64,000 bases of DNA, taken from contig NZ_JADFFM010000001.1 of the NCBI RefSeq assembly GCF_015221995.1, positions 1,488,001 to 1,552,000 of the forward strand, read 5' to 3'. Within the stretch, counting starts at the first letter, position 1. Every line of letters starts with the position of its first letter. Position numbers and translations under genes: made by a program. This DNA is from Mucilaginibacter boryungensis. GTDB lineage: Bacteria > Bacteroidota > Bacteroidia > Sphingobacteriales > Sphingobacteriaceae. The notes under the pieces are model-generated. The model ran no database searches and was not told the origin of the DNA. It worked only from the letters and a program-made list of their open reading frames with translations. Shown one piece after another: positions 1 to 8,023 of this stretch.

Positions 1-1961
1 TCTGAAAGTGGTACGGTAGCTTTAATTACCTGTGCACCTGCACGTGAGTCCATACCTAACAGCTGGCCACGACGACGGTTCATGTCACCGATAACATCAC
101 CCATGTTTTCTTCAGGGGTAAGGATCTCGATCTTCATGATCGGCTCAAGCAACATTGGTTTACATTTTGGCAATGCCTCGCGGTAAGCCATCTTAGCAGC
201 TAACTCGAAAGATAGCGCGTCCGAATCGACTGCGTGGAATGAACCATCAATTAAACGTACTTTTAAGCCGGTTAGCGGGTAACCTGCTAATACGCCATTC
301 ACCATTGAAGCTTCGAAGCCTTTCTGTACAGATGGGATAAATTCACGCGGGATAGCACCACCAGAGATCTCGTTAACGAAAGTTAAACCTTCTTTACCTT
401 CATCATTTGGCGACAGGATAACCTGTATATCGGCAAATTTACCACGGCCCCCGGTTTGTTTCTTGTATGTTTCGCGGTGTTGTACAGTACCTGTGATAGA
501 CTCTTTGTAAGCTACCTGTGGCGCGCCCTGGTTAACTTCAACTTTAAACTCACGTTTCAAACGGTCCATGATGATATCCAGGTGAAGCTCGCCCATACCG
601 CTAATTACGGTCTGACCGGTTTCTTCGTCTGAATTTACACGGAAGGTTGGATCTTCTTCAGATAATTTACCTAAAGCCATACCCAGTTTATCAACGTCGG
701 CCTGTGTTTTAGGCTCAATCGCTAAACCGATAACCGGCTCAGGGAAGTTCATTGACTCCAATACGATAGGGTGTTTCTCATCGCAAAGGGTGTCACCTGT
801 TTTAATATCTTTAAAGCCTACTACCGCAGCAATATCACCTGCACCTACGTTAGGGATAGGGTTCTGCTTGTTAGCGTGCATTTGGAATATACGGCTGATA
901 CGCTCTTTGTTGTCAGAACGCATGTTGTGTACATACGAACCGGCTTCAAGGTTACCAGAGTATACGCGGATAAAGCACAGACGGCCTACAAACGGGTCAG
1001 TAGCAATTTTAAATGCTAAAGCTGCAAATGGCTCTTTAACATCCGGTTTACGTAATATTTCAGCGCCAGTTTCAGGGTTGGTACCAATAATACCTTCCAC
1101 ATCCATTGGTGAAGGCAATAACTCCATCACGTAATCAAGCATGGTTTGTACGCCTTTGTTCTTGAATGATGAACCGCAGGTCATCGGAACAATTTTAGCG
1201 TCTAATACAGCTTTACGTAAAGCGTCAAGCACTTCGCGCTCGGTAATGGTTTCAGGGGCGTCAAAGAATTTCTCCATTAACGACTCATCATACTCAGCTA
1301 CCGATTCCAATAATTTTTCTCTCCACTCGGTTGCTTCTTCCAGCATATCGTCAGGGATAGGCACTTCAGTAAAGGTCATACCTTTATCATGCTCGTTCCA
1401 AACCACACCGCGGAAGTTGATCAGATCAACCACACCTTTAAAGTTCTCTTCAGCACCAATTGGCAATTGCAATGGTACGGCGTTGCTGCCCAACATGGTT
1501 TTAACCTGTTTAACAACATTTAAAAAGTCGGCACCGCTACGGTCCATTTTGTTAACGAAACCTATACGGGCAACGTTATAGTTGTTAGCAAGCCTCCAGT
1601 TAGTTTCAGATTGAGGTTCAACACCATCAACCGCGCTGAATAAGAATACCAAACCATCTAATACACGCAGCGAGCGGTTTACCTCAACGGTAAAATCCAC
1701 GTGGCCCGGGGTATCAATAATGTTGATATGGTAGTTGTGGTTCCTGTATTTCCAGTTTACAGTAGTAGCAGCCGATGTAATGGTGATACCACGTTCCTGC
1801 TCCTGTGCCATCCAGTCCATGGTAGCTGCACCTTCGTGCACCTCGCCAATTTTGTGGCTAACACCGGCATAATAAAGGATACGCTCGGTAGTAGTAGTTT
1901 TACCGGCATCAATGTGAGCGGCAATACCTATATTTCTTGTATATCTTAAGTCTCTTGACAT
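1..1961 (-). CDS. fusA: Elongation factor G, C-terminus cut by window edge
   Basis: Translational GTPase EF-G, which moves tRNA and mRNA through the ribosome after peptide bond formation. Translating the minus strand from the ATG at 1959-1961 gives [20 protein letters not shown] followed by KTTTTER (the P-loop, G1). DTPGHVDF (G3) follows. The reading frame stays open to the window edge. About 653 codons are present against roughly 700 in the family, so only the end of domain V is missing; its conserved stretch with [10 protein letters not shown] lies near position 60-100. It is the third gene of the rpsL-rpsG-fusA operon, 99 nt after rpsG, and that gap holds a strong hairpin. Identification is secure. 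Confidence 0.97.
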   Translation of the reverse strand, partial: MSRDLRYTRNIGIAAHIDAGKTTTTERILYYAGVSHKIGEVHEGAATMDWMAQEQERGITITSAATTVNWKYRNHNYHINIIDTPGHVDFTVEVNRSLRVLDGLVFLFSAVDGVEPQSETNWRLANNYNVARIGFVNKMDRSGADFLNVVKQVKTMLGSNAVPLQLPIGAEENFKGVVDLINFRGVVWNEHDKGMTFTEVPIPDDMLEEATEWREKLLESVAEYDESLMEKFFDAPETITEREVLDALRKAVLDAKIVPMTCGSSFKNKGVQTMLDYVMELLPSPMDVEGIIGTNPETGAEILRKPDVKEPFAALAFKIATDPFVGRLCFIRVYSGNLEAGSYVHNMRSDNKERISRIFQMHANKQNPIPNVGAGDIAAVVGFKDIKTGDTLCDEKHPIVLESMNFPEPVIGLAIEPKTQADVDKLGMALGKLSEEDPTFRVNSDEETGQTVISGMGELHLDIIMDRLKREFKVEVNQGAPQVAYKESITGTVQHRETYKKQTGGRGKFADIQVILSPNDEGKEGLTFVNEISGGAIPREFIPSVQKGFEASMVNGVLAGYPLTGLKVRLIDGSFHAVDSDALSFELAAKMAYREALPKCKPMLLEPIMKIEILTPEENMGDVIGDMNRRRGQLLGMDSRAGAQVIKATVPLS

Positions 1962-1975
1962 TTTTGTTGTTTTTT

Positions 1976-2029
1976 GATTTCACCGATTTGGAAAAGATTT
2001 CACCGATTTATCTTAAAATCGGTGAAATC
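1976..2029 (-). repeat. Three-armed hairpin repeat between rpsG and fusA
   Basis: The gap contains GATTTCACCGATTT twice in direct orientation (1976-1989 and 1996-2009) and once inverted (AAATCGGTGAAATC, 2016-2029). The inner pair makes a perfect 14-bp stem with a 6-nt loop. In the transcript the first arm could pair with either of the other two, giving mutually exclusive structures just before the fusA start. It could be a dispersed palindromic repeat or an attenuator; the sequence alone does not decide. Confidence 0.75.
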
Positions 2030-2060
2030 TCTCCTTGATCTGTGTAATCCTATAATAATT

Positions 2061-2528
2061 TTAGAAACGGAAATGTGAGAACGCTTTGTTGGCTTCAGCC
2101 ATTTTGTGCGTATCTTCTTTCTTTTTCACAGCAGCACCTTCGCCTTTAGCAGCAGAGATGATCTCGGCAGCTAATTTCTCCATCATGGTTTTTTCGCCAC
2201 GACGACGTGCATAGCTGATCAGCCATTTCATACCCAAAGCCACTTTACGCTCAGGACGAACTTCAGTAGGCACCTGGAAGTTAGCACCACCTACACGGCG
2301 GCTTTTCACTTCAACAGCAGGCATTACGTTGTTCAGCGCTTTTTTCCAGGTATCTAAACCGTTTTCGCTGGTTTTCTTTTCAACAATATCAACTGCGTTA
2401 TAAAATATAGTGTAAGCGGTAGATTTTTTACCGTCGAACATCATGTTATTTACAAACCTGGTTACCAAAACATCATTGAATTTTGGATCAGGAAGAAGGA
2501 TTCTCTTTTTTGGTTTTGACTTTCTCAT
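2061..2528 (-). CDS. rpsG: 30S ribosomal protein S7
   Basis: Primary 16S rRNA-binding protein that nucleates assembly of the 30S head. The 155-residue product starts [19 protein letters not shown] and contains the conserved S7 segments [13 protein letters not shown] and [17 protein letters not shown], with the usual basic C-terminus. Length is normal for the family. The ATG at 2526-2528 is fixed by a strong Shine-Dalgarno site 9 nt upstream, which is unusual in Bacteroidota. It lies 19 nt after rpsL and before fusA, the standard str operon order. Confidence 0.98.
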   Translation of the reverse strand: MRKSKPKKRILLPDPKFNDVLVTRFVNNMMFDGKKSTAYTIFYNAVDIVEKKTSENGLDTWKKALNNVMPAVEVKSRRVGGANFQVPTEVRPERKVALGMKWLISYARRRGEKTMMEKLAAEIISAAKGEGAAVKKKEDTHKMAEANKAFSHFRF

Positions 2529-2536
2529 TTTTACTA

Positions 2537-2545
2537 TCCTCCTTT
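2537..2545 (-). promoter_or_regulatory. Strong Shine-Dalgarno site of rpsG
   Basis: On the minus strand AAAGGAGGA lies between the rpsL stop codon (2548-2550) and the rpsG ATG (2526-2528), with 9 nt between GGAGG and ATG. This is near-perfect complementarity to the 16S 3' end. Bacteroidota ribosomes usually sequester the anti-SD and most genes lack such a site, so it may mark special translational control. Confidence 0.85.
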
Positions 2546-2547
2546 AA

Positions 2548-2961
2548 TTATTTCTTTTTACCTTTTGCAGGGGCTGCAGCAGCTTGTCCTGGTTTAGGGC
2601 GTTTAGTACCATATTTAGAACGACGTTGGTTACGACCGGCAACACCTGAAGTATCCAGTGCACCACGGATGATGTGGTAACGAACACCCGGTAAGTCTTT
2701 AACACGACCGCCACGGATCAACACGATAGAGTGCTCCTGTAAGTTGTGACCTTCACCAGGGATATAGGCATTCACCTCTTTACCGTTGGTTAAGCGCACA
2801 CGGGCAACTTTACGCATTGCTGAGTTTGGTTTCTTAGGGGTAGTGGTGTACACACGGGTGCACACGCCTCTTCGCTGTGGACAGCTGTCCAACGCTGGTG
2901 ATTTACTCTTATCAACCAGAGCTACTCTACCTTTTCTAACTAATTGCTGAATAGTAGGCAT
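2548..2961 (-). CDS. rpsL: 30S ribosomal protein S12
   Basis: Decoding-centre protein of the 30S subunit. I chose the ATG at 2959-2961, giving [12 protein letters not shown], the canonical S12 N-terminus. An in-frame upstream start at 3033 would add 24 residues that read through the leader hairpin and match nothing expected. The 137-residue protein has the signature [18 protein letters not shown] and [13 protein letters not shown]. The two lysines at which streptomycin-resistance substitutions commonly occur (in KKPNSA and VKDLPG) are the wild-type residue. A short Ala/Lys-rich C-terminal tail follows KYGTKRPK. First gene of the str operon. Confidence 0.97.
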   Translation of the reverse strand: MPTIQQLVRKGRVALVDKSKSPALDSCPQRRGVCTRVYTTTPKKPNSAMRKVARVRLTNGKEVNAYIPGEGHNLQEHSIVLIRGGRVKDLPGVRYHIIRGALDTSGVAGRNQRRSKYGTKRPKPGQAAAAPAKGKKK

Positions 2962-2998
2962 TTTTCCTTTTTTGTATTTATTTGTTTTTACCCTTTTA

Positions 2999-3015
2999 TC
3001 CGCCAACCCGGCGGA
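2999..3015 (-). promoter_or_regulatory. Leader hairpin of the str operon
   Basis: TCCGCC-AACCC-GGCGGA is a perfect 6-bp GC-rich stem with a 5-nt loop. It lies in the predicted 5' leader of rpsL, about 10 nt downstream of the expected transcription start. It may stabilise the mRNA or take part in autogenous control by a ribosomal protein; a chance copy of a GC-rich repeat is also possible. Confidence 0.5.
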
Positions 3016-3030
3016 CGGTTTTCGGGACTG

Positions 3031-3061
3031 CAAAAGTATGAACTTTATTTTTGATTTTCAA
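3031..3061 (-). promoter_or_regulatory. Bacteroidota-type promoter of rpsL-rpsG-fusA
   Basis: On the minus strand TTG (3059-3061) is followed after exactly 20 nt by TACTTTTG (3031-3038), a full match to the -33 TTG / -7 TAnnTTTG promoter known from Bacteroides and Flavobacterium. Transcription would begin near 3024, giving a leader of about 60 nt that contains the GC-rich hairpin. Confidence 0.8.
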
Positions 3062-3172
3062 GATGTTGGGTAAATATTTTTGCGCTTTGGAAATGTTGGT
3101 AGGTTGTAAGGTTAAATTGCTGTGAAGATTGTGTGAAATAAGCAGTTAGCTATAATTGGAAAAGATAATATA

Positions 3173-3883
3173 CTAATTCAACGGACGTATAGATATACTT
3201 ATGCCGGCGGGTTCTATTCCATAAGATGTGTTGCCACGAAAAGAAACTTTTTTATAGTCGTTAAGCGTATCATCAAACAAGGCGTTATGTATGGTGCATT
3301 CTTCGGGATAACTAAAATTGGTTATCAATCCCTGTAAGTATATAGAGCCAATCTTGTAAGATAAAAAATGATGCTGCGGGTACTCTTTTTCTATTTCGGT
3401 ACGCAGATAGTTAAAGTCCTTTTCGAATTCGTTGTACGGAGATATCGTTATTATATTAATTGCACGATAACTGCGCAAACCGTCACTCTCCTTTATGAAA
3501 GTTTCATCAACTCCATTAATAGCAAAATAGGGACTAATAAAACTCACAGAAAAAGTTATTTTTTTAACCCGAATAAGCGTGTCATCTTCGTATCTGTCCA
3601 AAATTACTTCTGCACTAAAGGCCCGGTTTAGGGGATTACAGGTGTTTGCAATTTTACCTTTTATTCCATCTGTAAGCTTGATAAGAAATCTTTTCCACGA
3701 TGCATTAAAGTTTTCGTTATCATCTACATTTTTAGCAAGAATACTATTCATTTTTACAATACCAGGATACGCATTGTATTCCGCTGATAGCGGATCAATG
3801 CCGATAGGATAAATCTCTTTTATAGTATCAGCAATGTCGGCTAAAAACTTATTGGGGTTTGGTAAGGGGAGGTAACGTTGCAT
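3173..3883 (-). CDS. Uncharacterised 236-residue protein
   Basis: I do not recognise this protein. It has no signal peptide and no clear membrane segment, so it is probably cytoplasmic. It is a mixed alpha/beta sequence with many charged residues and stretches such as RVKKITFSVSFISPYFAING that look like adjacent beta strands. The ATG at 3881-3883 is the first plausible start. The gene stands alone: the str promoter lies downstream of it in the same direction and the tiny lipoprotein gene lies upstream, 88 nt away. Its base composition is more AT-rich than the ribosomal genes beside it, which fits a variable accessory gene. Confidence 0.6.
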   Translation of the reverse strand: MQRYLPLPNPNKFLADIADTIKEIYPIGIDPLSAEYNAYPGIVKMNSILAKNVDDNENFNASWKRFLIKLTDGIKGKIANTCNPLNRAFSAEVILDRYEDDTLIRVKKITFSVSFISPYFAINGVDETFIKESDGLRSYRAINIITISPYNEFEKDFNYLRTEIEKEYPQHHFLSYKIGSIYLQGLITNFSYPEECTIHNALFDDTLNDYKKVSFRGNTSYGIEPAGISISIRPLN

Positions 3884-3971
3884 CTATTGCTTAAGGTTTA
3901 TAGCGTAGAAAGATACATTAATTGCAGGACTTATTGAGCTTTTTAAACTGCGTAAGTCCTACACCTATGTA

Positions 3972-4091
3972 TTACACAACCCTCATATGTCCCGGCGGAT
4001 GTGGCGGGCCATGCCTGCGGGCGGCACATCCGGTAACTAATGTGGCATTTATTGCAAGCAGCAATAGCAACGCAAAAAATCTTGTCTTCAT
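3972..4091 (-). CDS. Tiny lipoprotein (39 residues)
   Basis: A minus-strand ATG at 4089-4091 opens a 39-codon frame ending TAA at 3972-3974. The product begins MKTRFFALLLLLAINATLVT then GCAARRHGPPHPPGH: a basic start, a hydrophobic core, and a good lipobox LVTGC with the lipidated Cys at residue 22. The mature peptide would be only 18 residues, rich in His, Pro, Gly and Arg. Such a clean signal peptide plus lipobox is unlikely by chance. The GC-rich 3' half also contains an inverted repeat (CCGGCGGATGTG...CACATCCGG), so a repeat overlap is possible. Function unknown; the metal-binding potential of the His residues is speculation. The rest of the 3884-4229 gap shows no other gene. Confidence 0.6.
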   Translation of the reverse strand: MKTRFFALLLLLAINATLVTGCAARRHGPPHPPGHMRVV

Positions 4092-4229
4092 ATTGGTACT
4101 TTTAATTGATATAATAACCAGTTAAGCGCGATTGTTTTAAGAAATTATGGTTATTCTCACCATCCATTTTTCCAAATAAAACCCCATCTTTAAAATCTGG
4201 AAACCAAAAGTAATATCCGCTCCCGGGAA

Positions 4230-6608
4230 ATGTGTTTTAAGCAGGTTTGTTTTAATATTAAGGCGCTCATCAGTACCGTATCATCACAGGTTTATTTTTT
4301 ACTTGTTTTAGCCGCACTGCTCCAACCTGCAAGTGCATTGGCCCAGGTTAAATATGTGGTTAGCGGAACCATAAAGGATGCCCGGACCGGTGAGACGCTT
4401 ATTGGCGCTACTGTTACAACTTTAGCAACAAACCAAAAAGGCGTAACCACTAACGATTTTGGCTTTTATTCCATTACCCTGCCCGAGGGCGACCATACCT
4501 TGCAGATCAGCTACGTTGGCTATAAAACCATCACCCAAAAAATATCGCTTCATCAAAACCTGGTACTCGATCAATCGCTTGGTACCGATGTGGTGCTGAA
4601 CGAAGTAGTAATAAAAGACGTCTCGGGCGCCAACGACCAGATCAGTAACCCGCAAATGGGCCTGAATAAACTGGATGTTAACCTGATGAACAATGTCCCC
4701 GTTTTATTGGGCGAAAAAGATATCCTGAAAACTATTCAGCTGCTACCGGGCGTAAAATCAACAGGCGATGCCAATACCGGTTATTATGTGCGTGGGGGCG
4801 GGGCCGATCAGAACCTGATATTGCTGGATGGCGCGCAGGTTTATAATGCCACGCATTTGTTCGGGTTCTTTTCCATTTTTAATTCGGATGCTATAAAGGA
4901 TGTAAGTTTATATAAGGGTGGCATGCCGGCATCGTACGGGGGCAGGCTATCGTCGGTACTGGATGTGAAAATGGATGAAGGGAATAACCAGGACTATCAT
5001 TTCGAGGGTGGGGTAGGCTTGATCTCGTCCCGCCTGAAAGCCGAAGGGCCGCTGGTGAAAGGGAAAAGTTCTTTTATGGTCAGTGCGCGGCGCACCTATG
5101 CCGATGTATTCCTGAAGCTATCCGGCGATTCCAGTTTAAAAGGCAGCAGCTTATATTTTTACGATCTGAACGCCAAACTGAATTACCAACTGGATAATAA
5201 AAACACCTTGTACCTCTCGGGCTATTACGGGAAGGATAATATCGGGCTGAAAGATAACTTTAATACCAATTGGGGTAATACCACAGCATCGTTCAGGTGG
5301 AACTACATTTACAGCAGTAAGCTGTTTGCCAATACATCGGTAATTTATAGTAATTACAACTATATTATAAATAACTATAGCGAGAATAATGTTTTTAACC
5401 TGGCTGCCCGCATTAAGGATTTTAGCGTTAAAGATGATTTTACCTGGTTTGTCAATGGCAGCAACAAGGTTAGTTTTGGTATAGATTTCACTAATCATCA
5501 CCTGGTACCGGGTAACATAAAATCAACCCCTACAGCTATTTACAATTCCACCCAACTGGAAGACCGTAGCGCCTATGAAATTGCAGCTTATATGGCTGAT
5601 GAATTAAGAATAGGCCGTAAGTTTAACCTGGTATATGGCGCACGCTTAAATCTGTTTACCCTGCGTGGCCCCGGAACATTTTATACTTATGATGCTAACG
5701 GGAACGTAAATAGTACGACCAATTACGGATCAGGCGAATCGGTTAAAGATTACCTGAACCTTGAACCGCGTATTACCGCCAGTTATACTATTAACGATCA
5801 GAATTCCGTTAAGGCATCATACAATCATAATTCGCAGAATATCCATTTATTATCCAATTCAACAGCCGCTTTGCCTACAGATATTTATGTATTAAGCAGT
5901 AATAATATTAAGCCCGGCATAGCCGACCAGGTATCCCTGGGTTATTACCGCAATGCCGGGAAAAATATGTTTGAAATGTCGGGCGAGGTATATTATAAAT
6001 GGCTGGGCAACCAGATAGATTATAAGAATAATGCGCAGTTGCTGGCTAATCAGAATGTGGAATCGCAGTTGTTGTATGGTATTGGACGGGCCTACGGGAT
6101 AGAATTATACCTGAAAAAGAAATACGGCAAGCTTAACGGTTGGATAGGGTACACGCTATCGCGGGTGGAGAATAAGTTTACTGGGATAAACAACGGCGCC
6201 TATTTCCCGGCCCGGCAGGACAGGACACATGATATTTCGCTGGTAAGTATCTATCAATTGAAGCCACGTGTTACCGTTTCTGCCGTATTTGTTTATGGCA
6301 CAGGCAACGCGGTAACCTTCCCGGATGGCAAATACAAAGTTGGCGGGGTGACCACTTACTTTTATTCAGCCCGCAATAGTTATCGTTTGCCTTCAGATAA
6401 TCGTTTAGATGTAGGTATTACCTTTGATGGTAAACTGCATAAAAAATATCATTCGGGCTGGACGTTTGGCGTATATAATGTGTATAATCGCAAAAATCCG
6501 TACAGTGTAGTCTTCAGGGATACACATGATAACCCGCCGCGTACAGAAGCAGTAGAAACAAGCCTGTTCGGCATTATACCATCAGTAACCTGGAACTTTA
6601 AATTTTGA
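4230..6608 (+). CDS. TonB-dependent outer-membrane receptor
   Basis: Outer-membrane beta-barrel transporter energised by TonB-ExbBD. The 792-residue protein has a signal peptide ending near residue 39 (...PASALAQ). A carboxypeptidase-regulatory-like beta-sandwich covers about residues 42-125 (VSGTIKDARTGETLIGATVT). The plug domain covers about 140-250 (VRGGGADQNLILLDGAQVYN and YGGRLSSVLDVKM), and the barrel ends in the aromatic strand SVTWNFKF. No SusD gene follows, so this is not a standard glycan SusCD pair. The partner is the DUF4249 lipoprotein starting 3 nt after the stop. The substrate cannot be read from the sequence. Confidence 0.9.
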   Translation: MCFKQVCFNIKALISTVSSQVYFLLVLAALLQPASALAQVKYVVSGTIKDARTGETLIGATVTTLATNQKGVTTNDFGFYSITLPEGDHTLQISYVGYKTITQKISLHQNLVLDQSLGTDVVLNEVVIKDVSGANDQISNPQMGLNKLDVNLMNNVPVLLGEKDILKTIQLLPGVKSTGDANTGYYVRGGGADQNLILLDGAQVYNATHLFGFFSIFNSDAIKDVSLYKGGMPASYGGRLSSVLDVKMDEGNNQDYHFEGGVGLISSRLKAEGPLVKGKSSFMVSARRTYADVFLKLSGDSSLKGSSLYFYDLNAKLNYQLDNKNTLYLSGYYGKDNIGLKDNFNTNWGNTTASFRWNYIYSSKLFANTSVIYSNYNYIINNYSENNVFNLAARIKDFSVKDDFTWFVNGSNKVSFGIDFTNHHLVPGNIKSTPTAIYNSTQLEDRSAYEIAAYMADELRIGRKFNLVYGARLNLFTLRGPGTFYTYDANGNVNSTTNYGSGESVKDYLNLEPRITASYTINDQNSVKASYNHNSQNIHLLSNSTAALPTDIYVLSSNNIKPGIADQVSLGYYRNAGKNMFEMSGEVYYKWLGNQIDYKNNAQLLANQNVESQLLYGIGRAYGIELYLKKKYGKLNGWIGYTLSRVENKFTGINNGAYFPARQDRTHDISLVSIYQLKPRVTVSAVFVYGTGNAVTFPDGKYKVGGVTTYFYSARNSYRLPSDNRLDVGITFDGKLHKKYHSGWTFGVYNVYNRKNPYSVVFRDTHDNPPRTEAVETSLFGIIPSVTWNFKF

Positions 6609-6611
6609 TGC

Positions 6612-7397
6612 GTGCGTAAGTATTGGTTCATATATCTGTTAATATTGCTGGCTGTCACTTCTTGCCAAAGGGTGATAGATATTAGCATTAACCCGGGGGC
6701 TACTCTGATCGTTATTGAAGGCAATGTAGTGAATGTAACAGGTGTGCAAACGGTAGCTATATCAAAAACAGTTCCGTATAACGATGCTAATGTATACCCG
6801 GCAGTCACAGGGGCTACCGTAACCATCACGGCTAACAACGTTACCTATACACTTAAGGAAACCCAGCCGGGCCAGTATACGGTAACCAATATGAAGGTTA
6901 AAACCGGCCAGGAATATGTGCTCAGCGTAAAATCGGGCGATAAGGTCTACACATCGTCCTCGGTTATGCCTGCCCAGGTGTTGTTGGATTCTATAGGCAT
7001 AAGCACTATTGCGATTGGGAATAAATCAGTTAAAACGGTTTCAACTTTTTACCATGATCCGCCGGGAGTGGCAAATCAGTACCGTTTTGTAATGTATGTG
7101 AACGGGGTACAGGTAAAAGCGATATTTGCATTAAATGACGAACTGACCGATGGCCGCCTGGTTAACACGATGCTTTACCAGGATGATATAGTGTTAAAAA
7201 CAGGCGACAAAGTTGAGGTGGAAATGCAGTGTATTGATATGAATATGTACAATTACTGGTATACCTTAAGTCAGCAGGGCGGTAACGGGCCAAATAATTC
7301 GGCTACACCATCCAACCCAGCCTCAAACCTGACTAATGGCGCATTGGGTTATTTCAGTGCGCATACAACGCAAAAAAAGAGCATCACTGTTTTGTAA
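6612..7397 (+). CDS. DUF4249-type lipoprotein
   Basis: A 261-residue predicted outer-membrane lipoprotein. It starts at GTG (6612-6614): the nearby ATG at 6608 runs into a stop after three codons. The N-terminus MRKYWFIYLLILLAVTSCQR is a signal peptide with lipobox VTSC. The body has the beta-rich DUF4249 pattern (LIVIEGNV...TGATVTI...YTLKETQPGQYT) and ends LGYFSAHTTQKKS, typical of that family. DUF4249 proteins are regularly encoded directly after TonB receptors in Bacteroidota, as here with a 3-nt gap, so it probably forms an extracellular lid or accessory of that receptor. Biochemical role unknown. Confidence 0.85.
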   Translation: MRKYWFIYLLILLAVTSCQRVIDISINPGATLIVIEGNVVNVTGVQTVAISKTVPYNDANVYPAVTGATVTITANNVTYTLKETQPGQYTVTNMKVKTGQEYVLSVKSGDKVYTSSSVMPAQVLLDSIGISTIAIGNKSVKTVSTFYHDPPGVANQYRFVMYVNGVQVKAIFALNDELTDGRLVNTMLYQDDIVLKTGDKVEVEMQCIDMNMYNYWYTLSQQGGNGPNNSATPSNPASNLTNGALGYFSAHTTQKKSITVL

Positions 7398-7448
7398 AAT
7401 CGAAATGCCAAATGCGGAAAGTATAATTTCGCATTTGGCATTTCGATT
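7398..7448. terminator. Perfect 19-bp bidirectional terminator
   Basis: AATCGAAATGCCAAATGCG (7398-7416) and its exact reverse complement (7430-7448) flank a 13-nt loop. The stem starts directly after the stop of the DUF4249 gene and ends 13 bp before the stop of the convergent mscL. Short T/A runs on both sides allow it to terminate both transcripts. Confidence 0.85.
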
Positions 7449-7461
7449 TTCGCGTTGCTGC

Positions 7462-7863
7462 TTATTTCTTCGCTAATAAATCCCTTATCTGGGTTAACAG
7501 TATTTCTTCTTTGGTAGGTTCAGGTGGGGCTGCAGGTGCTGCCTCTTCTTGTCGTTTCAGGGAATTAATACCTTTTATCAACAGGAAGATCACAAAGGCA
7601 ACAATCAGGAAATCTATTACGTTATTTACAAACGCACCATAAGCTACCGCCGTTTCCGGCTTCCCGTTCTCGGCCGCTTTAAGTACCCATTTTTGTTTGC
7701 TGAAGTCGAGCCCGCCGGTTAACAGGCCTATGGGCGGCATAATTACATCATTAACTAACGAGGTGACTATTTTGCCAAAAGCAGCGCCAATGATGACACC
7801 TACTGCCAGGTCGACTACATTGCCTTTAACTGCAAACTCCTTAAATTCTTTAATTATAGACAT
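7462..7863 (-). CDS. mscL: Large-conductance mechanosensitive channel
   Basis: Inner-membrane homopentameric channel that opens under high membrane tension and protects against hypo-osmotic shock. The 133-residue protein has the N-terminal helix [15 protein letters not shown], then the pore helix with [20 protein letters not shown], including the Gly/Ala-rich gate. TM2 follows ([19 protein letters not shown]), and a charged cytoplasmic helix ends [15 protein letters not shown]. Length and order match the family. It is a single gene that converges with the DUF4249 gene across the shared terminator. Confidence 0.97.
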   Translation of the reverse strand: MSIIKEFKEFAVKGNVVDLAVGVIIGAAFGKIVTSLVNDVIMPPIGLLTGGLDFSKQKWVLKAAENGKPETAVAYGAFVNNVIDFLIVAFVIFLLIKGINSLKRQEEAAPAAPPEPTKEEILLTQIRDLLAKK

Positions 7864-8001
7864 AGGCTATGGTTTTTTATTATCAGCTAATTATTTATAC
7901 TAAAAATGAAGTTACAGCATTATTTATAAAAACCGAAAACAAATAAAAGGTTTTATCCTTTCACATTTATCCCGCCATTTTTATGTTAAGGTTAATTGAT
8001 G

Positions 8002-8009
8002 TAATTTTG
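8002..8009 (+). promoter_or_regulatory. Putative -7 element of rpoN
   Basis: TAATTTTG matches the TAnnTTTG -7 consensus and lies 14 nt before the rpoN ATG. The -33 position reads TTT rather than TTG, so the match is partial. The leader would be very short. Confidence 0.45.
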
Positions 8010-8023
8010 GCACTGATCTATAT

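Noticed and set aside
2962..3033. N-terminal extension of S12 from an upstream in-frame start
   Set aside because: The 24 extra residues read through the predicted promoter start and leader hairpin, while [12 protein letters not shown] at 2961 is the universal S12 start.
3922..4125. 67-codon plus-strand frame
   Set aside because: It is the complement of the tiny lipoprotein gene, which has a far better signal peptide and lipobox.
4230..7397. Reading the TonB receptor and lipoprotein as a SusC/SusD glycan-uptake pair
   Set aside because: The lipoprotein is a DUF4249-type beta protein, not a helical SusD, and no glycoside hydrolase follows.
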